The translations under genes and the position numbers were made by a program. Positions 50,895-59,300 of a DNA stretch of 64,000 nt are shown here, one piece after another. The number at the start of each line of letters is the position of its first letter. Position 1 is the stretch's first letter. A model generated the notes under the pieces. That model searched no databases. It was not told the DNA's origin and was given only the letters and a program-made list of their open reading frames with translations. Source of the DNA: Bradyrhizobium sp. CCBAU 53351 (GTDB lineage: Bacteria > Pseudomonadota > Alphaproteobacteria > Rhizobiales > Xanthobacteraceae); the NCBI RefSeq assembly GCF_015291745.1, contig NZ_CP030059.1, positions 5,669,501 through 5,733,500 on the forward strand, given 5' to 3'.

Positions 50895-53725
50895 AGGAAT
50901 TGCCGACGCGGCCCGACCCGGTTCGGCGCAGCAAGCTCAGCCGCCGTCAGGCACTCAGCCTGCTCGCGACCGGCATGGCAAGTGGCCTCGCGGCCTGCAG
51001 CAAGCCGGACGAGACAATCCTGCCATATGTCAAGATGCCGGAGCGGATCGTTCCTGGCGAACCGCTGAAATTCGCGACGGCGCTCGGACTTGCCGGAATA
51101 GGGCGCGGCGTCATCGTCACCGCGATCGACGGCCGGCCGATCAAGGTGGAAGGCAATCCGCGCCATCCCGGCAGTCTCGGCGCCACCGACGTGTTCGCCG
51201 AGGCCGCCGTGCTGTCGCTCTACGATCCGGACCGTTCTCGCACCATCCTTCATGATGGCGCCATTGCCTCGCGCGAAGCGCTGCAAGGTGCGCTGGCAGG
51301 CCAGATCACCGACGCCCGCAGCCGTCAGGGCGACGGCCTCCGCCTGTTGACCAGCCGCACCACATCCCCGACCGTGCTCCGCCAGATCGATGGCCTGCTC
51401 CAGGCGTTCCCCGCCGCGGCGTGGCACGCCTACGCCCCGACCGACGACGACAACGCGCGAGAGGGAAGCCAGCTCGCCCATGGCCGGCCCCTTCACGGCG
51501 TCGCCGATCTCGCCAAGGCGCGCGTTATCGTGGCGCTCGATGCCGATCCGATCGGACACGGACCCGACCAGATCCGGCACGGCCGCGGCTTCGCCGAGGG
51601 TCGAAGCGATGCCAAAAGCTTCTCGCGTCTCTATTGTCTCGAGAGCGCGTTGACGCTGACGGGAGCCAAGGCCGACGAGCGGCTGGCACTGCAACCCGAG
51701 GCCATTGAACGGTTCGCGATGAGGCTCGCGGGAGAGCTTGGTGCAGCTCAAGGAGCGACAGAGCTTCCCGAGCACGAGCGCGCGTTGCTGCGCAAGATCT
51801 CGACCGACCTCAGCGGCCACAAGGGCGCAGCGCTCGTCATGGCGGGACCGACGCTGTCGAAGGAGGTTCATGCGCTGGTTAACTGGATCAACGCGCAGAT
51901 CAATGCACCGATCCGTCTCATTGAGCCGTTCGACCGCACGCCGTCGGGCAAGCGGGCCGACACGCTCGAACGGCTCGCGGGCGATCTCGCGGCGGGGAGC
52001 GTGCGCCAGCTCATCATCGTTGGCGCGAACCCGGTCTACGACGCGCCCGCCGATCTGCAGTTCGGAGCGCGGGTACAGCAGGCGCCGTTCCGGCTGCATA
52101 TGGGGGAGTATGTCGACGAGACCGCGGCCCTCGCAACCTGGCACGTTCCGCACCATCATCCACTCGAAGCTTGGTCGGACCTGCGCGCGAGCGACGGCAC
52201 CGCGAGCATCGCCCAGCCCCTGATCAGGCCGCTCTACGGCAGCTACGGCGTCCACGAGCTGCTGGCCTGGCTCACCGGCGAACAGGACGCGAGCGCGTAT
52301 GATCTGGTGCGGCAGACCTGGCAAGGCGCGGCCTCTGGCGATTTCGAGGCGTGGTGGCAACAGGCGCTGCACGCCGGCGTCATTGCCGGCACCAGCGCCG
52401 CCACCGTTACCCCGGCTGCGCCGCAACTACCGCCGATGCCGGGCGGCGAAGCACAGGACACGCATGCCAGCGACATCACCCTCATCCTGCGCCCCGATCC
52501 CTGCCTGTGGGACGGCTCCTTTGCCAACAATGCGTGGCTGCAGGAATGCCCCAAGCCGCTGACCAAGCAGGTCTGGGGCAATGCGCTCGCGCTGCATCCC
52601 GACGACGCGACGAGGCTCGGCGTCGCCTCCGGCGATATCGTCGCGATCGGTGCCGGCGATCGAACGCTCGACGTGCCGGTTCTGACCGAGCCCGGGACCG
52701 CAGCCGGGGTCGGCACGCTCACGCTCGGCGCGGGCCGGCACAAAGCGGGCGCAATCGGTGACGGCGTCGGCGTAAATGCCTATGCACTGCGAACCGGAGA
52801 GCATCGCTGGCGCATTCCAAGCATCTCGGTCACGCGAACCGGACGCCGGGAGCCGATCCTAACCACGCAAAACGTGGTGCGGACACCGGACGATGTCCGC
52901 GAACTCTATCCGTTGTACCAGCTCGGTCAAACGCCGGCGGCGGCAGCTTCGGACGATCCGCCGAGCCTGATGCCGCGCACCGTCCAGTCGAGCGACGGCC
53001 ATGCCTGGGCCATGGTGATCGACACGTCGGTTTGCATCGGCTGCAATGCCTGCGTGGTGTCGTGCCAGGCCGAAAACAACGTTCCGGTCGTGGGACCGGA
53101 GCAGATCGCGATGGGACGCGACATGCACTGGATGCGCGTCGATGTCTACGATCACGGCGCGGCCAACGGGATGCCGCTCGGCTTCCAGCCGGTCCCCTGC
53201 ATGCACTGCGAGCATGCGCCGTGCGAGCCGGTCTGCCCGGTCGCGGCGTCCGTGCACGACCACGAAGGCCTGAACGGGCAAGTCTACAATCGCTGCATCG
53301 GGACCCGCTTCTGCGAGGCGAACTGCCCCTACAAAGTCCGGCGCTTCAATTTCTTCGGCTACGCCGACGGCGAGGAGTATGCAAATCTCGGCGCGGAATC
53401 CTATCGCGGGCAGAAGAATCCGGAGGTGACTGTTCGCGCGCGCGGCGTCATGGAGAAGTGCACCTATTGTGTCCAGCGGATCAGCGGCGCACGGCGCAGC
53501 GCGGAACGCGAGAATCGTCCGCTCGGTCCGGACGAGGTGCGCACCGCGTGCCAGAATGCCTGTCCGACGCGCGCCATCAGCTTTGGCGACCTCAACCAGG
53601 CTGACGCCGAGATCAACCGCGGCAAGGCCGACCCGCGCCACTATGCCCTGCTCGGGCATCTCGGCACGCGGCCGCGGACCACTTATCTGGCCGACCTGCG
53701 CAATCCCGCGGAGGAGCAGACATGA
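50882..53725 (+). CDS. actB: alternative complex III subunit ActB, molybdopterin-fold plus iron-sulfur protein
   Basis: 947 residues from the ATG at 50882; a TTG at 50873 is an alternative. Tat-type signal with lipobox-like end (SRRQALSLLATGMASGLAACSKP). Residues about 40-660 are the B1 domain, related to molybdopterin oxidoreductases but cofactor-free in the family. The B2 ferredoxin-like domain carries four Cys clusters: CIGCNACVVSCQAEN, CMHCEHAPCEPVCPV, CIGTRFCEANCPYKVRRFNFF and CTYCVQRI...ACQNACPTRAISFGD. They bind three [4Fe-4S] and one [3Fe-4S] in characterised relatives. Stop overlaps the ActC start (ATGA). Confidence 0.93.
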   Translation: MPPLKELPTRPDPVRRSKLSRRQALSLLATGMASGLAACSKPDETILPYVKMPERIVPGEPLKFATALGLAGIGRGVIVTAIDGRPIKVEGNPRHPGSLGATDVFAEAAVLSLYDPDRSRTILHDGAIASREALQGALAGQITDARSRQGDGLRLLTSRTTSPTVLRQIDGLLQAFPAAAWHAYAPTDDDNAREGSQLAHGRPLHGVADLAKARVIVALDADPIGHGPDQIRHGRGFAEGRSDAKSFSRLYCLESALTLTGAKADERLALQPEAIERFAMRLAGELGAAQGATELPEHERALLRKISTDLSGHKGAALVMAGPTLSKEVHALVNWINAQINAPIRLIEPFDRTPSGKRADTLERLAGDLAAGSVRQLIIVGANPVYDAPADLQFGARVQQAPFRLHMGEYVDETAALATWHVPHHHPLEAWSDLRASDGTASIAQPLIRPLYGSYGVHELLAWLTGEQDASAYDLVRQTWQGAASGDFEAWWQQALHAGVIAGTSAATVTPAAPQLPPMPGGEAQDTHASDITLILRPDPCLWDGSFANNAWLQECPKPLTKQVWGNALALHPDDATRLGVASGDIVAIGAGDRTLDVPVLTEPGTAAGVGTLTLGAGRHKAGAIGDGVGVNAYALRTGEHRWRIPSISVTRTGRREPILTTQNVVRTPDDVRELYPLYQLGQTPAAAASDDPPSLMPRTVQSSDGHAWAMVIDTSVCIGCNACVVSCQAENNVPVVGPEQIAMGRDMHWMRVDVYDHGAANGMPLGFQPVPCMHCEHAPCEPVCPVAASVHDHEGLNGQVYNRCIGTRFCEANCPYKVRRFNFFGYADGEEYANLGAESYRGQKNPEVTVRARGVMEKCTYCVQRISGARRSAERENRPLGPDEVRTACQNACPTRAISFGDLNQADAEINRGKADPRHYALLGHLGTRPRTTYLADLRNPAEEQT

Positions 53726-55089
53726 GCCGGGTCCTCGTGCCGCAACAGCCGCCCGCGCATCGCTGGATTTCGGCGGAGCGCGCCGACGACGTCGCGATCA
53801 CCCAGGCCATCGCCGACCAGCTGTTCACCGGGTTCGGCAAGCGCTGGTGGCTCGCGCTGCTCGCCACCCTGCCCTTCGTGCTCTGGCTGCTGGTCGCGAT
53901 CGTCTGGCTGTTCTACCGCGGCATCGGCATCTGGGGCATCAACTCCACCATCGTGTGGGGCGTTGCCATCGCCAATTACGTCTGGTGGATCGGCATCGGC
54001 AACGCCGGCACGCTGATCTCGGCGATGCTGCTGCTGACCCGGCAGCGATGGCGCGCCTCGATCAACCGCTTCGCGGAGGCCATGACGCTGTTCGCGGTCG
54101 CGATCGCCGGGCTGATGCCGATCATCCATCTCGGCCAGCCGATCTATGCCTACTGGCTCGCGCCCTATCCGAACACGATGGCGCTGTGGCCGCAATGGCG
54201 CAGCGCGCTTGTCTGGGACTTCTGGGCCATCGTCAGCTATCTGCTGTTCTCCATCCTGTTCTGGTACGTCAGTCTCATCCCCGACCTCGCCACCATGCGC
54301 GACCGCGCGCCGTGGCGAGGGGCCCAGCTTGTCTACGGCGCTTTCGCGCTGGGCTGGCGCGGCTCGGCGCGAGAATGGTCGCGCCTCCAGACGCTGCACA
54401 GCACGATGGCGGCGCTCGGCGTGCCGCTGGTCTGTTCGGTCCATTCGATCGTTGGCCTCGACTTCGCCGCCAGCCTCATGCCCGGCTGGCAGGAGAGCAT
54501 CTTCCCGCCCTATTTCGTGGTCGGCGCGATGTATTCGGGCTTCGCGATGGTCGTCGTGCTCGCAGCGGGGATCCGATGGGGGCTCGGCCTCCAGGCCATC
54601 ATTACGCCCCGGCATTTCGACGCGATGGCCCGCATCCTGTTGATGGCCTCCATCGTGATGTTCTATTCCTATGCGACCGAGTGGTTCATGGGCTGGTATG
54701 GCGGCGAGCATGCCGACCGCGCCTTTGTGCGATTCGAATTCGCGGGCACCTATGCGCCGCTGTACTGGGCGCTCCTGACCTGCAACTGCCTGGTGCCACA
54801 GCTCCTTTGGTGGCCGTTCGCGCGACGCTCGCTGCCGGTGCTCATTCTTGTCGCCATTGCGATCAACATCGGGATGTGGCTCGAGCGCATCCTGATCGTC
54901 TGGAACACGCTGTCTCACGGCTACATGCCCTCGCTGTGGCACAGCTTCCATTTCACATTCTGGGACTGGAGCTTCCTGATCGCGCCACTCGGCTTCTTTG
55001 CCTTCCTGTTCCTGCTCTTCATGCGGCTGATCCCGAGCGTGTCGATGTTCGACATGCGCGAACTCGCTCACGAGGAGGCCGCCGCATGA
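53722..55089 (+). CDS. actC: alternative complex III subunit ActC, NrfD-like membrane quinol subunit
   Basis: 455 residues with about ten membrane segments, starting near residue 45 (WWLALLATLPFVLWLLVAIVWLFYRGIGIWGINSTIVWGVAIANYVWWIGIGNAGTLISAM). The NrfD/PsrC features WGINxTIxWGxAIxNYVWWIGIGNAGTLISA and PDLATMRDR are clear. It forms one of the two quinol-handling membrane cores of ACIII. It overlaps ActB by four bases at its start and ActD by four at its end, showing tight translational coupling. Confidence 0.93.
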   Translation: MSRVLVPQQPPAHRWISAERADDVAITQAIADQLFTGFGKRWWLALLATLPFVLWLLVAIVWLFYRGIGIWGINSTIVWGVAIANYVWWIGIGNAGTLISAMLLLTRQRWRASINRFAEAMTLFAVAIAGLMPIIHLGQPIYAYWLAPYPNTMALWPQWRSALVWDFWAIVSYLLFSILFWYVSLIPDLATMRDRAPWRGAQLVYGAFALGWRGSAREWSRLQTLHSTMAALGVPLVCSVHSIVGLDFAASLMPGWQESIFPPYFVVGAMYSGFAMVVVLAAGIRWGLGLQAIITPRHFDAMARILLMASIVMFYSYATEWFMGWYGGEHADRAFVRFEFAGTYAPLYWALLTCNCLVPQLLWWPFARRSLPVLILVAIAINIGMWLERILIVWNTLSHGYMPSLWHSFHFTFWDWSFLIAPLGFFAFLFLLFMRLIPSVSMFDMRELAHEEAAA

Positions 55090-55604
55090 CCTCGACCCTG
55101 GTGGCGCAGTTCCTCGACCCCGAAACGCTGCAAGGAGCGCTGCAGCGCGTGAAGGGCACGGGTCATGCCGCATTAGACGCCTTCACCCCCTATCCGATCG
55201 AGGGGCTGGCGGAGCAGCTCGGCGTCGCGCGCTCGCGGATCCGACCGGCGATGCTGATCGGCGGGCTCGCGACCGCCGCTTTCGCGTTCGGCCTGCAATG
55301 GTACAGCGCCGTGATCGATTATCCGATCGACAGCGGTGGGCGGCCGCTCAATTCCTGGCAGGTCTTCCTGCTCGTCCCCTTCGAGGTCGGCGTCTTTGCC
55401 GCCGCCCTCGCCGGCGTGATCGCCTTTCTCCGGTCGTGCCGCCTGCCGCGGCTACACGATGCGCTGTTCGAGATTCCAGGCTTCGAGCGCGCAACGCAGG
55501 ATCGCTACGTCCTCGTCGCCGCGTCCGAAGCCGATCCCAACGACTTGCGGACGGTGCTCACCGAAGCCGGTGCCGTCGCGGTGACGGAGCTGCGCTTGCC
55601 ATGA
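55086..55604 (+). CDS. actD: alternative complex III subunit ActD (DUF3341)
   Basis: 172 residues. N-terminal soluble head (LVAQFLDPETLQGALQRVKGTGHAALDAFTPYPIEGLAEQLG), the DUF3341 signature, then two membrane helices (residues about 58-78, AMLIGGLATAAFAFGLQWYSAV, and about 98-118, FLLVPFEVGVFAAALAGVIAFL) and a C-terminal soluble part ending in VTELRLP. ActD is a structural peripheral subunit. ATGA overlap on both sides. Confidence 0.92.
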   Translation: MTSTLVAQFLDPETLQGALQRVKGTGHAALDAFTPYPIEGLAEQLGVARSRIRPAMLIGGLATAAFAFGLQWYSAVIDYPIDSGGRPLNSWQVFLLVPFEVGVFAAALAGVIAFLRSCRLPRLHDALFEIPGFERATQDRYVLVAASEADPNDLRTVLTEAGAVAVTELRLP

Positions 55605-56131
55605 CGATCCGCCGGCTGCTCTGTTTGATGATGCTCCCGGCCGCGCTCGGCGGCTGCGGCGATCATTCGATGACGCAGCAGAACCGCTACGGCACGTTCA
55701 CCAAGGCAGCGCTGTTCAAGGACGGGACCGAAGCCCAGGTCCCGCCGAAGGGCGCGATCGCGCAGGGCGAACTCGATCGCGCGCGGCAGATCGCGACGCC
55801 GCCGCCCGTCGACATGGCGCTGCTGGCGCGCGGCCGCGAGCGTTTCGGCATCTACTGTTCGCCCTGCCACGGACTCTCCGGCCATGGCGACGGCATGATC
55901 GTGCAGCGCGGCTTTCCCGCCCCGCCGTCGTTTCATTCGAGCCGGCTCCGGCAGGCCGACGCCCGGCACTTCTTCGACGTGATCACAAACGGTTACGGCG
56001 CGATGTATTCCTATGCCGCGCGCGTCGAGCCGCGCGACCGCTGGGCCATCATCGCCTATATCCGCGCGCTTCAGCAGTCGCAGCGGACCGATATGGCCGA
56101 GGTCCCGCAGCTAAGGAGCAAGCTGCCATGA
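55601..56131 (+). CDS. actE: alternative complex III subunit ActE, monohaem cytochrome c lipoprotein
   Basis: 176 residues. Lipoprotein signal MTIRRLLCLMMLPAALGGC with the lipid-accepting Cys at residue 19. Typical ActE text follows (MTQQNRYGTFTKAALFKDGTEAQVPPKGAIAQG) and a single CxxCH (FGIYCSPCHGLSGHGDGMIVQRGFPAPPSF); the axial Met probably lies in GYGAMYSYAARV. It carries electrons out of the complex on the periplasmic face. Four-base overlaps with ActD and ActF. Confidence 0.92.
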   Translation: MTIRRLLCLMMLPAALGGCGDHSMTQQNRYGTFTKAALFKDGTEAQVPPKGAIAQGELDRARQIATPPPVDMALLARGRERFGIYCSPCHGLSGHGDGMIVQRGFPAPPSFHSSRLRQADARHFFDVITNGYGAMYSYAARVEPRDRWAIIAYIRALQQSQRTDMAEVPQLRSKLP

Positions 56132-57198
56132 TCGCGGCATCGCATCGGCAGACTCTGTCGGCATTCGGCAACCGGCATGCGGCGGCCGGGCTTGCGCTGC
56201 TGACGCTCACGGCCGCGCTGGTGCTCGTTCTCGGGCGCCTGGCTATTTATCCACCCCTGCTGCAGGGCTGGCTGCTGGCGTTCGCCATCTGGAGCTGCGC
56301 CCCGGTCGGCAGCTTGAATTTGCTGCTGATCCACCGCCTGACCGGCGGGGTCTGGGGCATCGCCGCTGCACCGGTCCTGCGTCCGCTCGCCGCCATGATG
56401 CCTCTCGTTGCTATTGCGTTCGTCCCGGTCCTTGCCGCATTGCCGTCGATCTATCCGTGGGCCGCGAATCCCGGCGAGATCAAGCCGGACGTCGCGATGT
56501 GGTATCTGAGCCAGACCTCATTCATCCTGCGGGCGGCGATCACCCTGGCGGGGTGGTCAATTCTTGCAGTGATCTTTGCGTCCGGTCTCGGCGCGAGGCT
56601 GCTGGCCGGGCTCGGCCTTGCTTTCTTCGGGCTCACCATCAGCATGGTCGCGGTGGACTGGTTCCTGTCGATCGAACCCCATTACGTGTCCACCGCTTTC
56701 GCGTCGATGATCGCGATCCAGCAGTTGCTGGCGGCTCTCGCTGTGCTGGGCGTTGTCGGCATCGGAAATGTTGGAGGCCGGGCAAGGAGCGACATCGGCA
56801 AGCTACTGATGGCGACGCTGCTTGGCGTCGTCTATCTCTCTTACATGACGTTCGTAGTCGCCTGGTATGGCGATCTGCCTCACAAGGCCGCATGGTTTCT
56901 CAAGCGCGGTACCGACACATGGGCTGCAATTTTGATCGCGACCTTTCTCATTGGCGCGGTTCTGCCGTTCACGATGCTTTTGCTCGCCAGCGTGCGCGCC
57001 AGCCGCGCCGGCCTACGTGCCGTTGGTGTGCTTCTGCTGCTCGGGACCGGCCTGCACTTCGCCTGGCTGATCCTGCCTGCCTTCGCCCGGCAACCCGCCG
57101 TCGCCCTCGCCGGCCTTGGTTCGCTCGTCGTCCTGACCGCGTCTTCCGTGCTATTCGGTCGAGGCCTCACATCCGCAGGCGGCCGCCATGCCGGTTGA
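56128..57198 (+). CDS. actF: alternative complex III subunit ActF, membrane protein
   Basis: 356 residues with about ten membrane segments (for example AAGLALLTLTAALVLVLGRLAI, LLQGWLLAFAIWSCAPVGSLNLLLIHRLTGGVWG, PLAAMMPLVAIAFVPVLAALPSIYPWA). The GSLNLLLIHRLTGGVWG and SIEPHYVSTAFASMIAIQQLLAA stretches are typical of ActF, the second NrfD-related membrane subunit. It completes the six-gene act set in the canonical order A-F. It overlaps the next gene by 11 bases. Confidence 0.92.
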   Translation: MIAASHRQTLSAFGNRHAAAGLALLTLTAALVLVLGRLAIYPPLLQGWLLAFAIWSCAPVGSLNLLLIHRLTGGVWGIAAAPVLRPLAAMMPLVAIAFVPVLAALPSIYPWAANPGEIKPDVAMWYLSQTSFILRAAITLAGWSILAVIFASGLGARLLAGLGLAFFGLTISMVAVDWFLSIEPHYVSTAFASMIAIQQLLAALAVLGVVGIGNVGGRARSDIGKLLMATLLGVVYLSYMTFVVAWYGDLPHKAAWFLKRGTDTWAAILIATFLIGAVLPFTMLLLASVRASRAGLRAVGVLLLLGTGLHFAWLILPAFARQPAVALAGLGSLVVLTASSVLFGRGLTSAGGRHAG

Positions 57199-57592
57199 GG
57201 AGATGGGACATCGCGCGCTGCCGCAACCGGCCGATGTCGACAACCGCGTCGTCCTGGCCGTGGTCGGCAGCTTCCTGCTGTTCGTGGCGGCGGCCATCGC
57301 AGGACTCCTGCTGTTTCTAAATGCGCAGGTGCCGGGCGCCTTCTTCCCGCGCACGGAGCGGCGGTTTCCGGCGCCGGCGTTGCAGACATCGCCGCAGGCC
57401 GACCTCGAGCGCTTCGAAGCCGAGCAGCAGGCCCGGCTCTCCGGCTATGCCTGGGTGGATCGCGACCACAATCAGGCGCGCATCCCGATCGATCAGGCGA
57501 TGCAAATCGTCGTAGGCCGCGGCGCGCACGCGTATGACGCGATCGGGGATCACGACGCTCAACCGCCCCCTGCCGACGGAGGCAAACCATGA
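57188..57592 (+). CDS. small membrane-anchored protein between ActF and SCO
   Basis: 134 residues: soluble head, one membrane helix (residues about 21-44, VVLAVVGSFLLFVAAAIAGLLLFLN), then a periplasmic part (FPRTERRFPAPALQTSPQADLERFEAEQQARLSGYAWVDRDHNQARIPIDQAMQIVVGRGA). The end (YAWVDRDHNQARIPIDQAM) resembles the short conserved motif of proteins found next to caa3/ACIII operons (W.d......IPI..AM). No cofactor site seen. Overlap with ActF and SCO indicates co-assembly; perhaps an assembly factor. Confidence 0.75.
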   Translation: MPVEEMGHRALPQPADVDNRVVLAVVGSFLLFVAAAIAGLLLFLNAQVPGAFFPRTERRFPAPALQTSPQADLERFEAEQQARLSGYAWVDRDHNQARIPIDQAMQIVVGRGAHAYDAIGDHDAQPPPADGGKP

Positions 57593-58362
57593 GGCGGGCG
57601 CTCCTCGTTCTTGCGCTCGTGTTGTGGCCGGCGCTCGCGCAGGCCGGATTGACCGAGCAGGAGATCGCGCGCGTCGCCTTCGACCCGCCGGCCGATGCAC
57701 ATGTTCCGCTCACCCTGCAATTCACCGGCCTCGACGACCGTCCCGTGTCAGTTGGCGACGCGATCGCCGGACGTCCGACACTGCTGATCCCGGCAGACTT
57801 CACCTGCCAGCAGATCTGCGGGCCGGCGCTGACGATCGCCAGCTCGGCCTTGCAGCAGGGCGGGCTCGCCGCGGGACGCGACTACAGCCTCGTTATCGTC
57901 GGGATCGATCCGCGCGATAGCCGCGAGGACGCGCGGCGCTTCACGGAGGGACAGATCGGGCGGGCCGGGGTCTCCGTCCTGACCGGATCGGACGAGGCCG
58001 TGCGCACGCTGCTCGACAGCATCGGCTACCACACCGCGTTCGACCGCAGCCGTGACGCCGTCGCGCATCCGGCGGCGTTCGTCACGCTTGCACCGGACGG
58101 CCGGGTCGTCCGAGCGCTGTCCAGCCTGGCGCTGCAGCCGGGCGATCTGCGCCTCGCGCTGCTCGAGGCCAGCAACGGCCGCATCGGCGGGCTGCCCGGC
58201 CGGATCGCGCTGCTGTGCTACGGCTTCGATCCGATACACGGCATCTATACCAGCAGGATCGCCGCGATCCTGCAGCTTCTCGGCGCCGCAACGGTCGCCG
58301 CCATGGCGGGGCTGATCGGGCTGTTGCTGTTGCGCGGCAAACGACGCGGAGCTTCGGCATGA
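57589..58362 (+). CDS. SCO1/SenC-family copper chaperone
   Basis: 257 residues. Signal peptide MRRALLVLALVLWPALAQA, a thioredoxin-like domain with the copper site CxxxC (PADFTCQQICGPAL) and the likely third ligand His in DAVAHPAAFVTLAPDG, and a C-terminal membrane helix (IAAILQLLGAATVAAMAGLIGLLLL). SCO proteins deliver copper to the CuA site of oxidase subunit II, encoded by the next gene, which it overlaps (ATGA). Confidence 0.9.
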   Translation: MRRALLVLALVLWPALAQAGLTEQEIARVAFDPPADAHVPLTLQFTGLDDRPVSVGDAIAGRPTLLIPADFTCQQICGPALTIASSALQQGGLAAGRDYSLVIVGIDPRDSREDARRFTEGQIGRAGVSVLTGSDEAVRTLLDSIGYHTAFDRSRDAVAHPAAFVTLAPDGRVVRALSSLALQPGDLRLALLEASNGRIGGLPGRIALLCYGFDPIHGIYTSRIAAILQLLGAATVAAMAGLIGLLLLRGKRRGASA

Positions 58363-59300
58363 ACTCGCTGTTCAGGCTGCCGGAGGCCAGCACGCACGCC
58401 GTCACGGTCGATCACATCTTCTATCTCCTGCTGGCGCTGTCCGGCGCAACTGTCGTGCTCGTGTTCGGGCTGATCCTGCTGTTCGCCGTGCGCTACCGGC
58501 GCGGATCGAAGGCCAAGCGCGGTCTGATGCCAGAGATTCTGAGTCGCGAGTTCGAGATCGGCTGGACGCTCGCCACCCTCCTCACCTTCATATTCCTGTT
58601 CTGGTGGGCCTCCTCCGCCGACCTCAGCAGCCTCGACGCGCCGCCCCATGCGCTAGAGATCCATGTGGTCGCGAAGCAGTGGATGTGGAAGACGCAGCAC
58701 ACGAACGGGGCCCGCGAGATCAACGCGCTGCATGTGCCGCTGAACCGGCCGGTGCATCTGCTGATGAGTTCGCAAGACGTCATCCACTCGTTCTTCGTGC
58801 CGGCGTTCCGCGTCAAGCAGGACGTGGTGCCCGGCCGCGATACCGATATCTGGTTTCAGGCGAGCAAGAGCGGCACCTTCCCGCTTCTTTGCGCCGAATA
58901 TTGCGGCACCAACCATTCGATGATGCGAGGCAAGATCGTGGTCATGCGCCAGGATGACTATGCTCGGTGGTTGACCCAGCAACCCGAAGGCGACGATCTC
59001 GCGCATGAGGGCGCCAAGCTGTTCGTCTCGCAGGGATGCGCGGGCTGTCACGCAGCCTCGTCCAACGTCCACGCACCGCGCCTGGCGGGCCTCTATGGCC
59101 GTACAGTGCAACTGGCGGATGGTCGCACCGTTTCCGCCGACGACGCCTATATCCGGGATTCGATCCTGCAGCCGAAGCGCGACGTCGTGGCCGGCTTTGA
59201 ACCGATCATGCCGAGCTTCAAGGGGTTGCTCGATGACGGCGAAATCCAGAGCCTGACCGCCTATATCCGCTCGCTTCGGGAGGAGCAGCAAAATGACTGA
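58359..59300 (+). CDS. cytochrome c oxidase subunit II with fused cytochrome c (caa3 type)
   Basis: 313 residues. Two membrane helices (about 18-45 and 67-85). CuA ligands are complete: His143, Cys178, Glu180, Cys182, His186, Met189 (CAEYCGTNHSMM). A C-terminal cytochrome c domain has Cys227-Ala-Gly-Cys-His231 and axial Met284 (IMPSFKG), as in caa3 oxidases. It accepts electrons from ACIII directly or through a cytochrome. It overlaps SCO and subunit I. Confidence 0.93.
   Translation: MNSLFRLPEASTHAVTVDHIFYLLLALSGATVVLVFGLILLFAVRYRRGSKAKRGLMPEILSREFEIGWTLATLLTFIFLFWWASSADLSSLDAPPHALEIHVVAKQWMWKTQHTNGAREINALHVPLNRPVHLLMSSQDVIHSFFVPAFRVKQDVVPGRDTDIWFQASKSGTFPLLCAEYCGTNHSMMRGKIVVMRQDDYARWLTQQPEGDDLAHEGAKLFVSQGCAGCHAASSNVHAPRLAGLYGRTVQLADGRTVSADDAYIRDSILQPKRDVVAGFEPIMPSFKGLLDDGEIQSLTAYIRSLREEQQND

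Noticed and set aside
50861..52426. 521-codon minus-strand frame opposite actB
   Set aside because: Opposite a clear ActB; no recognisable motifs.
53469..55080. Upstream part of a 711-codon frame that ends as ActD
   Set aside because: Only the last 172 codons from 55086 match ActD; the rest is a shadow of actB and actC.
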